Shown: positions 7,303 through 15,384 of the stretch, piece by piece
Position numbering within the stretch: the first letter of the stretch is position 1
Layout: each line of letters begins with the position of its first letter
Assembly (NCBI RefSeq): GCF_008692035.1
Contig: NZ_VTFG01000001.1
Location: 3,163,501 to 3,227,500, forward strand
Direction of reading: 5' to 3'
Length of the DNA stretch: 64,000 nt
Source: Pseudomonas marginalis
GTDB taxonomy: Bacteria; Pseudomonadota; Gammaproteobacteria; Pseudomonadales; Pseudomonadaceae
Made by a program: the position numbers and the translations under genes
Notes under the pieces: model-generated
The model's input: only the letters and a program-made list of their open reading frames with translations
Told to the model about the DNA's origin: nothing
Database searches by the model: none

Positions 7303-10113
7303 ATGAGTCTGCCTGCCGCTTTCCTTGCTGACGTCGCACAGCTGATCCCACAAGATCGACGTTTCGACGATCCACTTTCCACCCTCGCATTCGGCACCGA
7401 CGCCAGTTTTTACCGATTGATCCCACAACTGGTGATCCGCGTCGAATCGGAAGACGAAGTGGTGGCGCTGCTGCAACTGGCCCAGTGTGAACGTGTGCCG
7501 GTAACCTTCCGCGCAGCCGGCACCAGCCTATCCGGACAAGCGATAAGCGACTCGGTACTGATCGTACTGGGGGACAATTGGAACGGCCGTGAGATTCGTG
7601 GGCAAGGCACTCAGATCCGCCTGCAACCCGGCGTCATCGGCGCACAGGCCAACGCCTGGCTGGCGCCATTCGGGCGCAAGATCGGCCCAGACCCGGCGTC
7701 GATCAATGCCTGCAAGATCGGCGGAATCGTCGCCAACAACGCCAGTGGCATGTGCTGCGGTACGGCGCAGAACACCTATCACACCCTGGCCGGAATTCGT
7801 CTGGTCCTGGCCGATGGCAGCCGCCTCGATACAGAAGACGCAAGCAGCGTTACGGCGTTTCGTGAACAGCACGGCGCACTGCTCGAGCGCCTGGCCACAC
7901 TCGGCCGTGAAACGCGGGCAAACGCTGAATTGGCAGCAAAAATCCGCCACAAATACCGTCTGAAAAATACCACCGGCCTGTCACTCAACGCCCTGGTGGA
8001 TTTTGATGAACCACTGGATATCCTCAGCCATTTATTGGTGGGCTCCGAGGGAACCCTAGGGTTTATCAGCGCAGTCACCTACGACACCGTGATCGACCAC
8101 CCGAACAAGGCGTCGGCGTTGATCGTGTTTCCGGATGTGGAGACCTGCTGCAACGCAGTCACCGTCCTGAAGACCCAACCGGTGTCGGCCGTCGAGCTGC
8201 TGGACCGACGCAGCATGCGCTCGGTGCAGAACAAACCGGGCATGCCCGCATTCGTACAGCACTTGTCAGAAAGTGCCTGCGCCCTGCTGATTGAATCCCG
8301 CGCCGCATCGCCGTCATTGCTGCATGAACAATTGGCGCTGATCATGGCGTCGCTGGCCGGTTTCCCGGTGGAGAAACAGGTCGACTTCACCGAAGACCCT
8401 GTGGAAAACGCCCGCCTGTGGGCCATCCGCAAGGACACCTTCCCCGCCGTAGGAGCCGTACGCAAAACCGGCACCACGGTGATCATCGAAGACGTCACCT
8501 TCCCGGTCGAGCAACTGGCCATTGGCGTGAACCGCTTGATCGAACTGTTCGACAAGCATCACTACGACGAAGCCATCCTTTTCGGACATGCCCTGGAAGG
8601 CAATCTGCACTTTGTGTTCACCCAAGGCTTCAACAGCGCGGATGAAGTCACACGCTATCAAGCGTTCATGGATGACGTCGCGCAATTGGTGGCCGTGGAG
8701 TTCGGCGGTTCGCTGAAAGCCGAACACGGTACCGGCCGCAATATGGCACCCTTCGTGGAGCTGGAATGGGGCAGCGACGCCTATCAATTGATGTGGCAAC
8801 TCAAACGCCTGCTCGACCCCAACGGCATCCTCAACCCGGACGTGGTGCTCAGCCAAGACCCGCAGATTCACCTCAAGCACCTCAAGCCGCTGCCTGCGGC
8901 CGACGAGCTTGTGGATAAATGCATTGAGTGCGGTTTCTGTGAACCGGTGTGCCCATCGAAAGGCCTGACGTTGAGCCCGCGCCAGCGCATCGTGATCTGG
9001 CGAGATATACAGGCGAAAAAACGCGCCGGCGTCGACACCACCGAATTGGAGGCGGCCTACCACTACCAGGGCATCGACACGTGCGCCGCCACCGGCCTAT
9101 GCGCCCAACGCTGTCCGGTAGGAATCAATACCGGCGACCTGGTGAAAAAACTGCGAAGCCGTGACGCCGACCGTACGAAAACCGCCGAATGGCTGGCCAC
9201 CCATTTCGCCACGGCACTGCAAGGTGCACGCTTTACCCTGCATGTAGCCAATGGTGCACGCATGCTGCTGGGAGCGCCTCGCCTGGCGAAGCTGTCGGCC
9301 ACCATGACCAAGTTGTCCAAGGGGCAGATTCCGCAGTGGACCAACGCCATGCCACAACCGGAAAAAGCCATTCGCTTCAGCCCGGCGGTGACGGATGAGC
9401 GGCCACGGGTGGTCTACCTGGCGGCCTGCGTCTCACGCGCCATGGGCCCGGCGGCCGGTGATAAAGAGCAGATGTCGTTGTACGAAAAAACCCAGGGCCT
9501 GCTGGAAAAAGCCGGTTACCAGGTCGTGTTTCCCGACAACCAGGACAACCTGTGCTGCGGCCAGCCTTTCGCTTCCAAAGGCTACGCCGAACAGGCAGAA
9601 CACAAACGCCAGGAACTGATCGGCGCCCTGCTCCATGCCAGCCGCGGCGGCCTGGACCCGATCTATTGCGACACCAGCCCCTGCACCCTGCGCCTGGTGC
9701 AAGACCTTGGCGAAACGCGCCTGGACCTTTACGACCCCGTACGTTTCATCCGCACGCACCTGATGGACCGTCTCGACTTCACACCGCAGGAGGCGCCGAT
9801 CGCCGTACACGTCACCTGCAGCACCCAACACCTGGGAGAAAGCCAGGCGCTGATCGACCTGGCCCGCCGTTGTGCCAAGACCGTGGTGATCCCGGAAGGC
9901 ATTCACTGCTGCGGGTTTGCCGGCGACAAAGGTTTCACCACGCCGGAACTCAACGCCCACTCGCTGCGCTCCCTCAAGGATGCAGTGCAGTACTGCAGTG
10001 AAGGCATCTCCACCAGCCGCACCTGCGAGATCGGCCTGAGCCAGCATGGCGGCATCGACTATCACGGATTGGTGTACCTCGTGGATCGCGTGACCCAGGC
10101 CCGCGCCCATTGA
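7303..10113 (+). CDS. dld: FAD/4Fe-4S D-lactate dehydrogenase (Dld-II type)
   Basis: Membrane-associated respiratory D-lactate dehydrogenase, 936 residues. An N-terminal FAD-binding (PCMH) domain covers about 40-270 (PVTFRAAGTSLSGQA, then GSEGTLGFI) and the FAD-oxidase C-terminal domain about 270-530. The ferredoxin-like region has C540-x2-C543-x2-C546-x3-C550-P and a second group C594, C600, C604-P. Two CCG-type domains follow (CCGQPF and HCCGFAGDKGF). The ATG at 7303 is preceded by GGAGG at 7294-7298, which decides against an upstream GTG at 7261. In P. putida and P. aeruginosa the equivalent gene follows lldD; here it directly follows lldP. Confidence 0.93.
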   Translation: MSLPAAFLADVAQLIPQDRRFDDPLSTLAFGTDASFYRLIPQLVIRVESEDEVVALLQLAQCERVPVTFRAAGTSLSGQAISDSVLIVLGDNWNGREIRGQGTQIRLQPGVIGAQANAWLAPFGRKIGPDPASINACKIGGIVANNASGMCCGTAQNTYHTLAGIRLVLADGSRLDTEDASSVTAFREQHGALLERLATLGRETRANAELAAKIRHKYRLKNTTGLSLNALVDFDEPLDILSHLLVGSEGTLGFISAVTYDTVIDHPNKASALIVFPDVETCCNAVTVLKTQPVSAVELLDRRSMRSVQNKPGMPAFVQHLSESACALLIESRAASPSLLHEQLALIMASLAGFPVEKQVDFTEDPVENARLWAIRKDTFPAVGAVRKTGTTVIIEDVTFPVEQLAIGVNRLIELFDKHHYDEAILFGHALEGNLHFVFTQGFNSADEVTRYQAFMDDVAQLVAVEFGGSLKAEHGTGRNMAPFVELEWGSDAYQLMWQLKRLLDPNGILNPDVVLSQDPQIHLKHLKPLPAADELVDKCIECGFCEPVCPSKGLTLSPRQRIVIWRDIQAKKRAGVDTTELEAAYHYQGIDTCAATGLCAQRCPVGINTGDLVKKLRSRDADRTKTAEWLATHFATALQGARFTLHVANGARMLLGAPRLAKLSATMTKLSKGQIPQWTNAMPQPEKAIRFSPAVTDERPRVVYLAACVSRAMGPAAGDKEQMSLYEKTQGLLEKAGYQVVFPDNQDNLCCGQPFASKGYAEQAEHKRQELIGALLHASRGGLDPIYCDTSPCTLRLVQDLGETRLDLYDPVRFIRTHLMDRLDFTPQEAPIAVHVTCSTQHLGESQALIDLARRCAKTVVIPEGIHCCGFAGDKGFTTPELNAHSLRSLKDAVQYCSEGISTSRTCEIGLSQHGGIDYHGLVYLVDRVTQARAH

Positions 10114-10251
10114 TCCCGCAAAAAAAACAGAACCCCTGCGCGCTGGCGTAGTCATCTGCATAGGCCTCGACGCACGAGGCCCATCAGTGATGTCGCTGGC
10201 TGCCCATGAACGCCAGCAGCGTCGAGCCTTTTTTGTGCAAGGAGATACCCT

Positions 10252-10530
10252 ATGAAGCGTTCCGCTCTTGCTGGCTTGTTCATTACCGCTGCGATGTTGG
10301 CCTCCCCTGCTTTCGCTGCTGGCGAGCCCGACCTGTGCAAGATCAACCTGGACAAAATCAACAACGGTAAAGCGCTGCTCGCCACTGACACCAGTGGCAA
10401 AAGCGGCGAAATCGACACAGCCGTCTCCCAAGCCAAGGCCGCCCACGCCGCTGGTGATGACAAGAAGTGCATCGAAATCACCTCCAAGGCCCTGCAAGAC
10501 CTGCAGAACCTCGACAAAGGCGGCCAGTAA
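10252..10530 (+). CDS. Small secreted protein, function unknown
   Basis: A 92-residue protein with a clear signal peptide (MKRSALAGLF start, cleavage likely after AFA at about residue 22). The mature part is about 70 residues, rich in Lys, Asp and Ala, with two cysteines (CKINL and KKCIEI) that could form a disulfide in the periplasm. AAGGAG precedes the ATG. I do not recognise a family. It sits between dld and ssrA, has its own short upstream region with two small hairpins (GGCCTCG/CGAGGCC at 10162-10180), and is followed by a likely terminator. Confidence 0.8.
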   Translation: MKRSALAGLFITAAMLASPAFAAGEPDLCKINLDKINNGKALLATDTSGKSGEIDTAVSQAKAAHAAGDDKKCIEITSKALQDLQNLDKGGQ

Positions 10531-10537
10531 ACGAGAG

Positions 10538-10559
10538 GGTCAACCTTCGGGTTGGCCTT
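10538..10559 (+). terminator. Probable terminator after the small secreted protein
   Basis: GGTCAACC-TTCG-GGTTGGCC forms an 8-bp stem with a stable TTCG tetraloop. It is followed only by TTCC, so termination strength is uncertain. Confidence 0.5.
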
Positions 10560-10624
10560 CCGTGACCGTTTGGCGTACACTGCACAGGCTTGTCACTCAC
10601 TATGAAACAACGAGTTACAAGCAC

Positions 10625-11021
10625 GGGGCCGTTTAGGATTCGACGCCGGTCGCGAAACTTTAGGTGCATGCCGAGTTGGTAACAGAACTCGTAAATCCAC
10701 TGTTGCAACTACTTATAGTTGCCAATGACGAAAACTACGGCCAGGAATTCGCTATCGCTGCGTAAGCAGCCTTAGACCTGAGCTTCTGGTACCTTCGGGT
10801 CCAGCAATCACCAGGGGATGTCTGTAAACCCAAAGTGATTGTCATATAGAACAGAATCGCCGTGCAGTACGTTGTGGACGAAGCGGCTAAAACTTACACA
10901 ACTCGCCCAAAGCACCCTGCCCTTCGGGTCGCTGAGGGTTAACTTAATAGAAACGGCTACGCATGTAGTACCGACAGCGGAGTACTGGCGGACGGGGGTT
11001 CAAATCCCCCCGGCTCCACCA
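10625..11021 (+). ncRNA. ssrA: Transfer-messenger RNA (tmRNA)
   Basis: The 5' end GGGGCCG pairs with CGGCTCC before the 3' CCA at 11019-11021, giving the alanine acceptor stem with a G.U pair at the third position, the AlaRS identity element. The conserved 5' segment TTAGGATTCGACGCCGGT follows. The tag reading frame runs from GCC at 10721 to TAA at 10763-10765 and encodes ANDENYGQEFAIAA, longer than the E. coli tag but with the usual hydrophobic Ala-rich end recognised by ClpXP. The T-arm GGTTCAAATCC is visible near the 3' end. Length is 397 nt. Works with SmpB to rescue stalled ribosomes. Confidence 0.97.
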
Positions 11022-11032
11022 CTTGATCAACT

Positions 11033-11058
11033 AAAGACGTCCACGGACGTCTTTTTTT
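11033..11058 (+). terminator. Terminator of ssrA
   Basis: AAAGACGT, loop CCACGG, ACGTCTTT followed by more T residues, directly after the tmRNA 3' end. Confidence 0.9.
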
Positions 11059-11272
11059 GTGCCTGAAACCCAGCAAACACAATGTTTTTATGACCGCTTT
11101 GCGCTTTCTAGCGCTTTTTGAGTTCCAGACGCTTTGGTATTCCATTGGTATTCACGGCTGCCCAGCACCAGTCTTGGGAAAGCCCCCCTGCCCTTGTGAA
11201 GACGACGTTCTCCGAATTTATCTCCAGCAGAGGCCCAACCGGGATACAGCGCTAAAAAGGTACAGACGCAAT

Positions 11273-12442
11273 TCACTCTGATGCAGGAACTCTACGCAAC
11301 ATCAACATTGCAATGAAAACCGCACCGACTGTCCCCACCGAGATCATCAGCCCATGCTCGCTGACATATGACACTGTGGCGCCCGTGGCAATGGGACCCA
11401 ATACGCTACCCAAGGTGTAGAACATCGCAATCGCCGTCATGGCGGTGGACACTTGATGTTCGCCCACCCGGTCTCCCGCCTCGATCACTGCCAGGGTGTT
11501 CATGCCGCCAATGGCGCCCCCCCAGAGGAACACGGTAATCGTCGCCAACCAAGGGAGCGGCTGGCTGAACGGAATAGCGAGGGTGCCCAGCAACAGTATC
11601 AAGCCGCAGATTAATTGACCGACCTTGTAGGAACTGCGGTCGGCCATCCAGCCGATCGGCAGTTGCAGGACGGTGCCTCCAATGCCGAACACCGATATCA
11701 GCAGGGTGGCGGCGGTCAATAGATAACCGGCCGAGAGGCTGTAGCCGGCAAGGAACGATACGGATGAGGTTTCCGAAAAGCCTGCGATAAACGCACCACA
11801 CAGCGCCGTGGGGATGACGCTGAATAACTTGCCATGGCGTTTTTCCGCCGGGGTTTGCGGTCGCGTATCGTAGCCCTTGAGGGTTAAGGCCAGCGCGCCG
11901 GATAACAACACGATCACGGCACAGGCGTAGTAAGGCGCGGTACTCCCGACGCCGAATACCACCAACAGCAGCGGGCCAACGGCAATACCCAGGCCCATCA
12001 AGGTCTCATGTACGCCGATCGTCCGGCCGCGCTCGTCTTTCGAGGCGACCGCGAGGATCCACGTATCGCAGGCAATCCAGCGCAGGATCAAGCCAATACC
12101 GAGTACGAAGTTCAGCGAAAAAATTAGTACCAAATGGGTAGTCAAGGTCATACCGATCAGCGCGGCAATCGTCAGCGCTGCGCTGAGGATATTCGTCCTG
12201 ACGAGCCCCAAATGGGCCAGCAAGCGCGGAACCCATTTGTAGAGCAGCAGGATCGCCAACCACGAGGCACTGACAATCACCCCGATCTTTGCCGGCTCGA
12301 CCCCATGCTGATCCAGCGAAAGCGACAGCAGCGGAGTGACAGTACCTATCTGCACGATCTGTGACAGGGCCGAGAGCGTGTTTATCTTGGTGAGCGCAAA
12401 CCAGCGTTGTTTGTCGGTGTACTCAATACCGGTATTTTCCAT
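11273..12442 (-). CDS. MFS transporter
   Basis: A 389-residue protein of the major facilitator superfamily with about 12 hydrophobic segments in two halves, in the inner membrane. The start MENTGIEYTDKQRW is chosen because residues upstream in the same frame look non-coding; only a weak AAGG precedes it. MFS hallmarks include the loop GWMADRSSYKVGQL in the second half and the segment KDERGRTIGVHETLMGLGIAVGP. Substrate cannot be told. It lies between ssrA and decayed gene remnants on its 5' side, so it is likely accessory DNA. Confidence 0.85.
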   Translation of the reverse strand: MENTGIEYTDKQRWFALTKINTLSALSQIVQIGTVTPLLSLSLDQHGVEPAKIGVIVSASWLAILLLYKWVPRLLAHLGLVRTNILSAALTIAALIGMTLTTHLVLIFSLNFVLGIGLILRWIACDTWILAVASKDERGRTIGVHETLMGLGIAVGPLLLVVFGVGSTAPYYACAVIVLLSGALALTLKGYDTRPQTPAEKRHGKLFSVIPTALCGAFIAGFSETSSVSFLAGYSLSAGYLLTAATLLISVFGIGGTVLQLPIGWMADRSSYKVGQLICGLILLLGTLAIPFSQPLPWLATITVFLWGGAIGGMNTLAVIEAGDRVGEHQVSTAMTAIAMFYTLGSVLGPIATGATVSYVSEHGLMISVGTVGAVFIAMLMLRRVPASE

Positions 12443-12458
12443 TCGTGACCGACCTTGG

Positions 12459-12650
12459 CTAGACAGCGCTAAAGTGTTCGAACAACCACGGGCAGAGCTC
12501 ACCTTCGGGCTTGTGGAACAGCGCACTGATGGTGTCCAGAGGCGTCCAGTCGGCCTGGATGCCTTAGAGACTTTCGAGGAAGGGTAGAGCAATTTCCAGC
12601 ACCCGACGATGATCCATCTGTTCCGGCTCGACTATCCCGCGGTGAAGCAT
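12459..12650 (-). pseudogene. Decayed gene remnant with internal stop
   Basis: In one frame the minus strand reads MLHRGIVEPEQMDHRRVLEI and on to LPFLESL. An in-frame TAA follows at codon 29, then 34 further codons containing TPLDTISALFHKPEGEL and ending LFEHFSAV before TAG at 12459-12461. A stop lies just upstream (12654-12656), so the 5' part is missing too. The protein-like composition on both sides of the stop suggests one former gene ending 16 nt before the MFS start, perhaps the first gene of its operon. The family is not recognised. Confidence 0.4.
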
Positions 12651-12662
12651 GTATTACGCACC

Positions 12663-12781
12663 GGTCCCCCGAGCCCCTGCTGATTCAGGCAAGCGAAACC
12701 CTCGCCTCACTCAACGCCATGACCACCGACCAGGCCTTCGGGTTCGAAGGTGCCAACCGTCACAAGCTACTGGCCACCTAA
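12663..12781 (+). pseudogene. Possible C-terminal gene fragment
   Basis: A short plus-strand frame ending in TAA at 12779-12781 reads PLLIQASETLASLNAMTTD and then QAFGFEGANRHKLLAT, with the GC-rich third positions typical of real genes here. No start codon or upstream domain is present. The same frame stays open after the stop (QLIVPGELMVERVLVL onward) until a terminator at 12859. Family not recognised; it could be the tail of a gene whose front was lost. Confidence 0.3.
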
Positions 12782-12858
12782 CAATTGATCGTGCCAGGTG
12801 AACTGATGGTCGAACGAGTGCTGGTACTCACCCAAGACGCGCGCATTCCAGTAACAAG

Positions 12859-12892
12859 AAAGGCCGAGTCGCATTCAGCGTCTCGGCCTTTT
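12859..12892 (+). terminator. Rho-independent terminator
   Basis: AAAGGCCGAG (12859-12868) pairs with CTCGGCCTTTT (12882-12892) and is followed by T-rich sequence. It has no intact gene upstream, so it probably belonged to the gene now reduced to fragments. Confidence 0.75.
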
Positions 12893-13128
12893 GTTGTCAT
12901 ACATCCACCCTGCTATTTTCCAATCTTAATCATTATCAACTCCCAAACCAGCAAGTTAGCCAACTAACTATTTTCAAACATCCGCCTGAATAGCTAATCA
13001 TCCGCGTCGCTGTTGCTTTAACGATAAACCCCTCGATTATTTTTATTTCACATATATTTTACATTCCCCCACATATGCTAATGTCATTACGACATCAACG
13101 CTGTTCCAACCAGAATCAAGGGGTGTGT
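12893..13128. other. AT-rich intergenic region before cheV
   Basis: Together with the remnants to its left this makes a gap of nearly 700 nt without an intact gene. This part is markedly AT-rich compared with its surroundings and must hold the cheV promoter. I see no convincing sigma-70 or sigma-28 pair; TATGCT at 13074-13079 is the best -10 candidate. Confidence 0.4.
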
Positions 13129-14061
13129 ATGGCAGGTGTAATGGCATCCGTTAACAGCCGTACACAACTGGTCGGTCAGAACAGGCTGGAATTATTGCTA
13201 TTCCGCTTCAACGACCAACAGCTGTACGGAATCAACGTCTTTAAAGTTCGGGAAGTTATCCGCTGCCCCAAGTTATCTCTACTACCAAAGTCTAATAACA
13301 ACATTTGTGGCGTTGCCAATATACGCGGCGCTTGCATTCCTATTCTAGACCTCGCGATGGCAACGGGGCTGCCCGGGATCACGGATAAAGAAAGCGCCTT
13401 TATTATACTTACGGAGTACAACAACCGCGTTCAGGGCTTCCTGGTGTATGCGGTTGAACACATCGTCAATTTGAACTGGGAAGATATTCATCCGCCCCCC
13501 AAGGGCAGCGGCGACAACAATTACCTGACGGCCGTTACCCGTACCGATGATCGTCTGGTCGAAATCATCGACGTGGAAAAGGTGCTGACGGAAATCTCGC
13601 CCTCGTCCGAGGAAATATCCGTCGGCGTGGTGGATGACGCGGTCACTCAACAGGCCAGGCATCTGCGTGTGTTGACCGTGGACGACTCGATGGTGGCGCG
13701 TAAACAGGTGACCCGCTGCCTGGAGACGGTAGGCGTCGAGGTGGTCGCCTTGAACGATGGGCGCCAGGCGCTGGATTACCTTCGGGCCATGCTCGACGAG
13801 GGGCGCAACCCGCATGAGGAATTCCTGATGATGATTTCGGACATCGAAATGCCGGAAATGGACGGTTATACCCTGACCGCCGAAATCCGCGGTGACCCGC
13901 GCATGGCCAAGTTGCATATCGTGCTGCACACCTCCCTGTCGGGCGGTTTCAACCAGGCCATGGTCAAGAAAGTCGGAGCCGATGACTTCCTGGCGAAGTT
14001 TCGCCCGGATGACCTGGCAGGCCGCGTAGTCGCGCGTATCAAAGCCGCGAGCCCGATCTGA
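13129..14061 (+). CDS. cheV: Chemotaxis coupling/receiver protein CheV
   Basis: A 310-residue hybrid of an N-terminal CheW domain (about 20-165) and a C-terminal CheY-like receiver (about 180-305). It links chemoreceptors to CheA and may buffer phosphate. Receiver residues seen: acidic pair D185/D186, phospho-acceptor D238 in ISDIEMPEMDGY, and K290 in FLAKF. The ATG at 13129 has AAGGGG upstream; an in-frame ATG at 13075 lies in AT-rich non-coding sequence. It heads a same-strand group with an HD-GYP protein and a chemoreceptor, suggesting a dedicated signalling set. Confidence 0.93.
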   Translation: MAGVMASVNSRTQLVGQNRLELLLFRFNDQQLYGINVFKVREVIRCPKLSLLPKSNNNICGVANIRGACIPILDLAMATGLPGITDKESAFIILTEYNNRVQGFLVYAVEHIVNLNWEDIHPPPKGSGDNNYLTAVTRTDDRLVEIIDVEKVLTEISPSSEEISVGVVDDAVTQQARHLRVLTVDDSMVARKQVTRCLETVGVEVVALNDGRQALDYLRAMLDEGRNPHEEFLMMISDIEMPEMDGYTLTAEIRGDPRMAKLHIVLHTSLSGGFNQAMVKKVGADDFLAKFRPDDLAGRVVARIKAASPI

Positions 14062-14136
14062 AAGGTAAGACAACATTGCTCAAGCCAGGGAGGCTGATGA
14101 GATACATATAAGAAGAACATCAACAGAGGGCATACC

Positions 14137-15252
14137 ATGTTGAAGTGCAATGAACTTAATCTGCAGTCGCCTGACGGCGAGGCAAAGCCCTTCTGGCGGG
14201 GCGGTGCACCTTCAGAGGGGCCGTGCGCCCTGGGTTGCGGCGCTCCGCCAGCCACCCAGCCCCCAACAGCTGCTCCGGTCATCGCCGTCGTCCCCACCTC
14301 CATGCAGGACGAGTTGGTCGCCGCACAGGAAATCTGTAGCCGCGCCAAGACCGCCGTTGTCGAAATGTTCGGCCATGCCCGCATGGGCCGGGCCCTGGAG
14401 CTTGAAGACGTCAGTGCACTGGTGGACGACATTTCGAGCTCGATCGCCCGCCATCCCAACGCCTTTATCAGCCTGGCACGCCTTAAAAGCATCGACGACT
14501 ACACCTACATGCATTCGGTCGCCGTGTGTGCGTTGATGATTGCCCTGGGTAACCAATTGGGCCTGTCCTCCGCACTGATTCGTCGGGTCGGGATGGCCGG
14601 GTTGCTGCACGACATCGGCAAAATGGCCATACCAGGTGCCATCCTCAACAAGCCTGGCCGGTTGAGCAGTGACGAATTGCAGTTGGTGCGCACCCATCCA
14701 CTGGAGGGGGAGAAAACCCTGCTGGCGGCCTCGCAGATGTGCGAAATGGTCGTGGATGTGTGCCTGCATCACCACGAAAAAGTCGACGGTACCGGCTACC
14801 CCCATCAGTTGGCGGGTGACCAGATCAGCCTGGTGGCCCGGATGGCGGCGGTATGCGATGTCTACGATGCAATCACCTCGGACCGTTCCTACAACCAGGG
14901 CTGGGACCCCGCCGTCGCCATCCAGCAGATGTCCACATGGGACGGACACTTTGATGACGAGGTATTTCGTGCGTTTTTAAAGTCCGTGGGTATTTACCCG
15001 ATCGGTTCTATCGTTCAATTGAAAAGTGGCAGTATCGGCGTAGTCATAGAACAACATCCTGATTCTTTATTGACGCCAAAAATAAAAGTGTTTTTCCTGC
15101 CCGTTCTGAATATCTATGTAACGCCGAAAATAATAGACCTGAGTGATCCCGCACAACCCGACCGGATTGTCGCGAGGGTGCCGCACCAGCGTTACGGTTT
15201 TAAAAACACCGACCGTTTATGGCTCGATGAAGAGACGCCCAAAGAGCACTAA
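14137..15252 (+). CDS. HD-GYP domain phosphodiesterase, shortened N-terminus
   Basis: Predicted cyclic-di-GMP phosphodiesterase of 371 residues. The HD-GYP domain carries HD at H158-D159 (LLHDIGK), HHHE further on and DGTGYP, so catalytic residues look intact. The segment LVAAQEICSRAKTAVVEMF followed by KSIDDYTYMHSV is the usual lead-in of the family. Normally a DUF3391 domain of about 110 residues precedes it; here only about 55 low-complexity residues (Pro/Gly/Ala-rich, with GGAPSEGPCALGCGAPP) are present. AGAGGG precedes the ATG, so the short start looks real. A C-terminal extension of about 70 residues follows the HD-GYP core. It lies between cheV and an MCP gene. Confidence 0.88.
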   Translation: MLKCNELNLQSPDGEAKPFWRGGAPSEGPCALGCGAPPATQPPTAAPVIAVVPTSMQDELVAAQEICSRAKTAVVEMFGHARMGRALELEDVSALVDDISSSIARHPNAFISLARLKSIDDYTYMHSVAVCALMIALGNQLGLSSALIRRVGMAGLLHDIGKMAIPGAILNKPGRLSSDELQLVRTHPLEGEKTLLAASQMCEMVVDVCLHHHEKVDGTGYPHQLAGDQISLVARMAAVCDVYDAITSDRSYNQGWDPAVAIQQMSTWDGHFDDEVFRAFLKSVGIYPIGSIVQLKSGSIGVVIEQHPDSLLTPKIKVFFLPVLNIYVTPKIIDLSDPAQPDRIVARVPHQRYGFKNTDRLWLDEETPKEH

Positions 15253-15384
15253 GCAACACCCAGCGCTGTACCGCATGTATATGCCTAAGCAGCCAATGAT
15301 AAAACACTATGCCTTGTGCAAAGAAAGTACCGGAATGTCGACATTCGATGATGTTTGCGACTATTAGCATGGGCAGGAAATATC

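Noticed and set aside
10960..11021. tRNA-like sequence ending in CCA
   Set aside because: It is the 3' half of tmRNA, not a separate tRNA.
10839..11066. Small ORFs across the tmRNA 3' end on both strands, one ending in a GGFEPPSAS-like string
   Set aside because: These are translations of the tmRNA tRNA-like domain, a frequent source of false ORFs.
12785..12967. 60-codon plus-strand ORF before cheV
   Set aside because: It runs through a terminator hairpin into AT-rich intergenic DNA and has no ribosome binding site.
11022..13128. Search for a duplicate ssrA 3' end (attachment site repeat)
   Set aside because: No copy of GGTTCAAATCCCCCCGG or a close variant was seen, so an island boundary cannot be claimed.
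13600..14500. Minus-strand ORFs across cheV and the HD-GYP gene
   Set aside because: Shadows; the plus-strand domains are complete and in frame.
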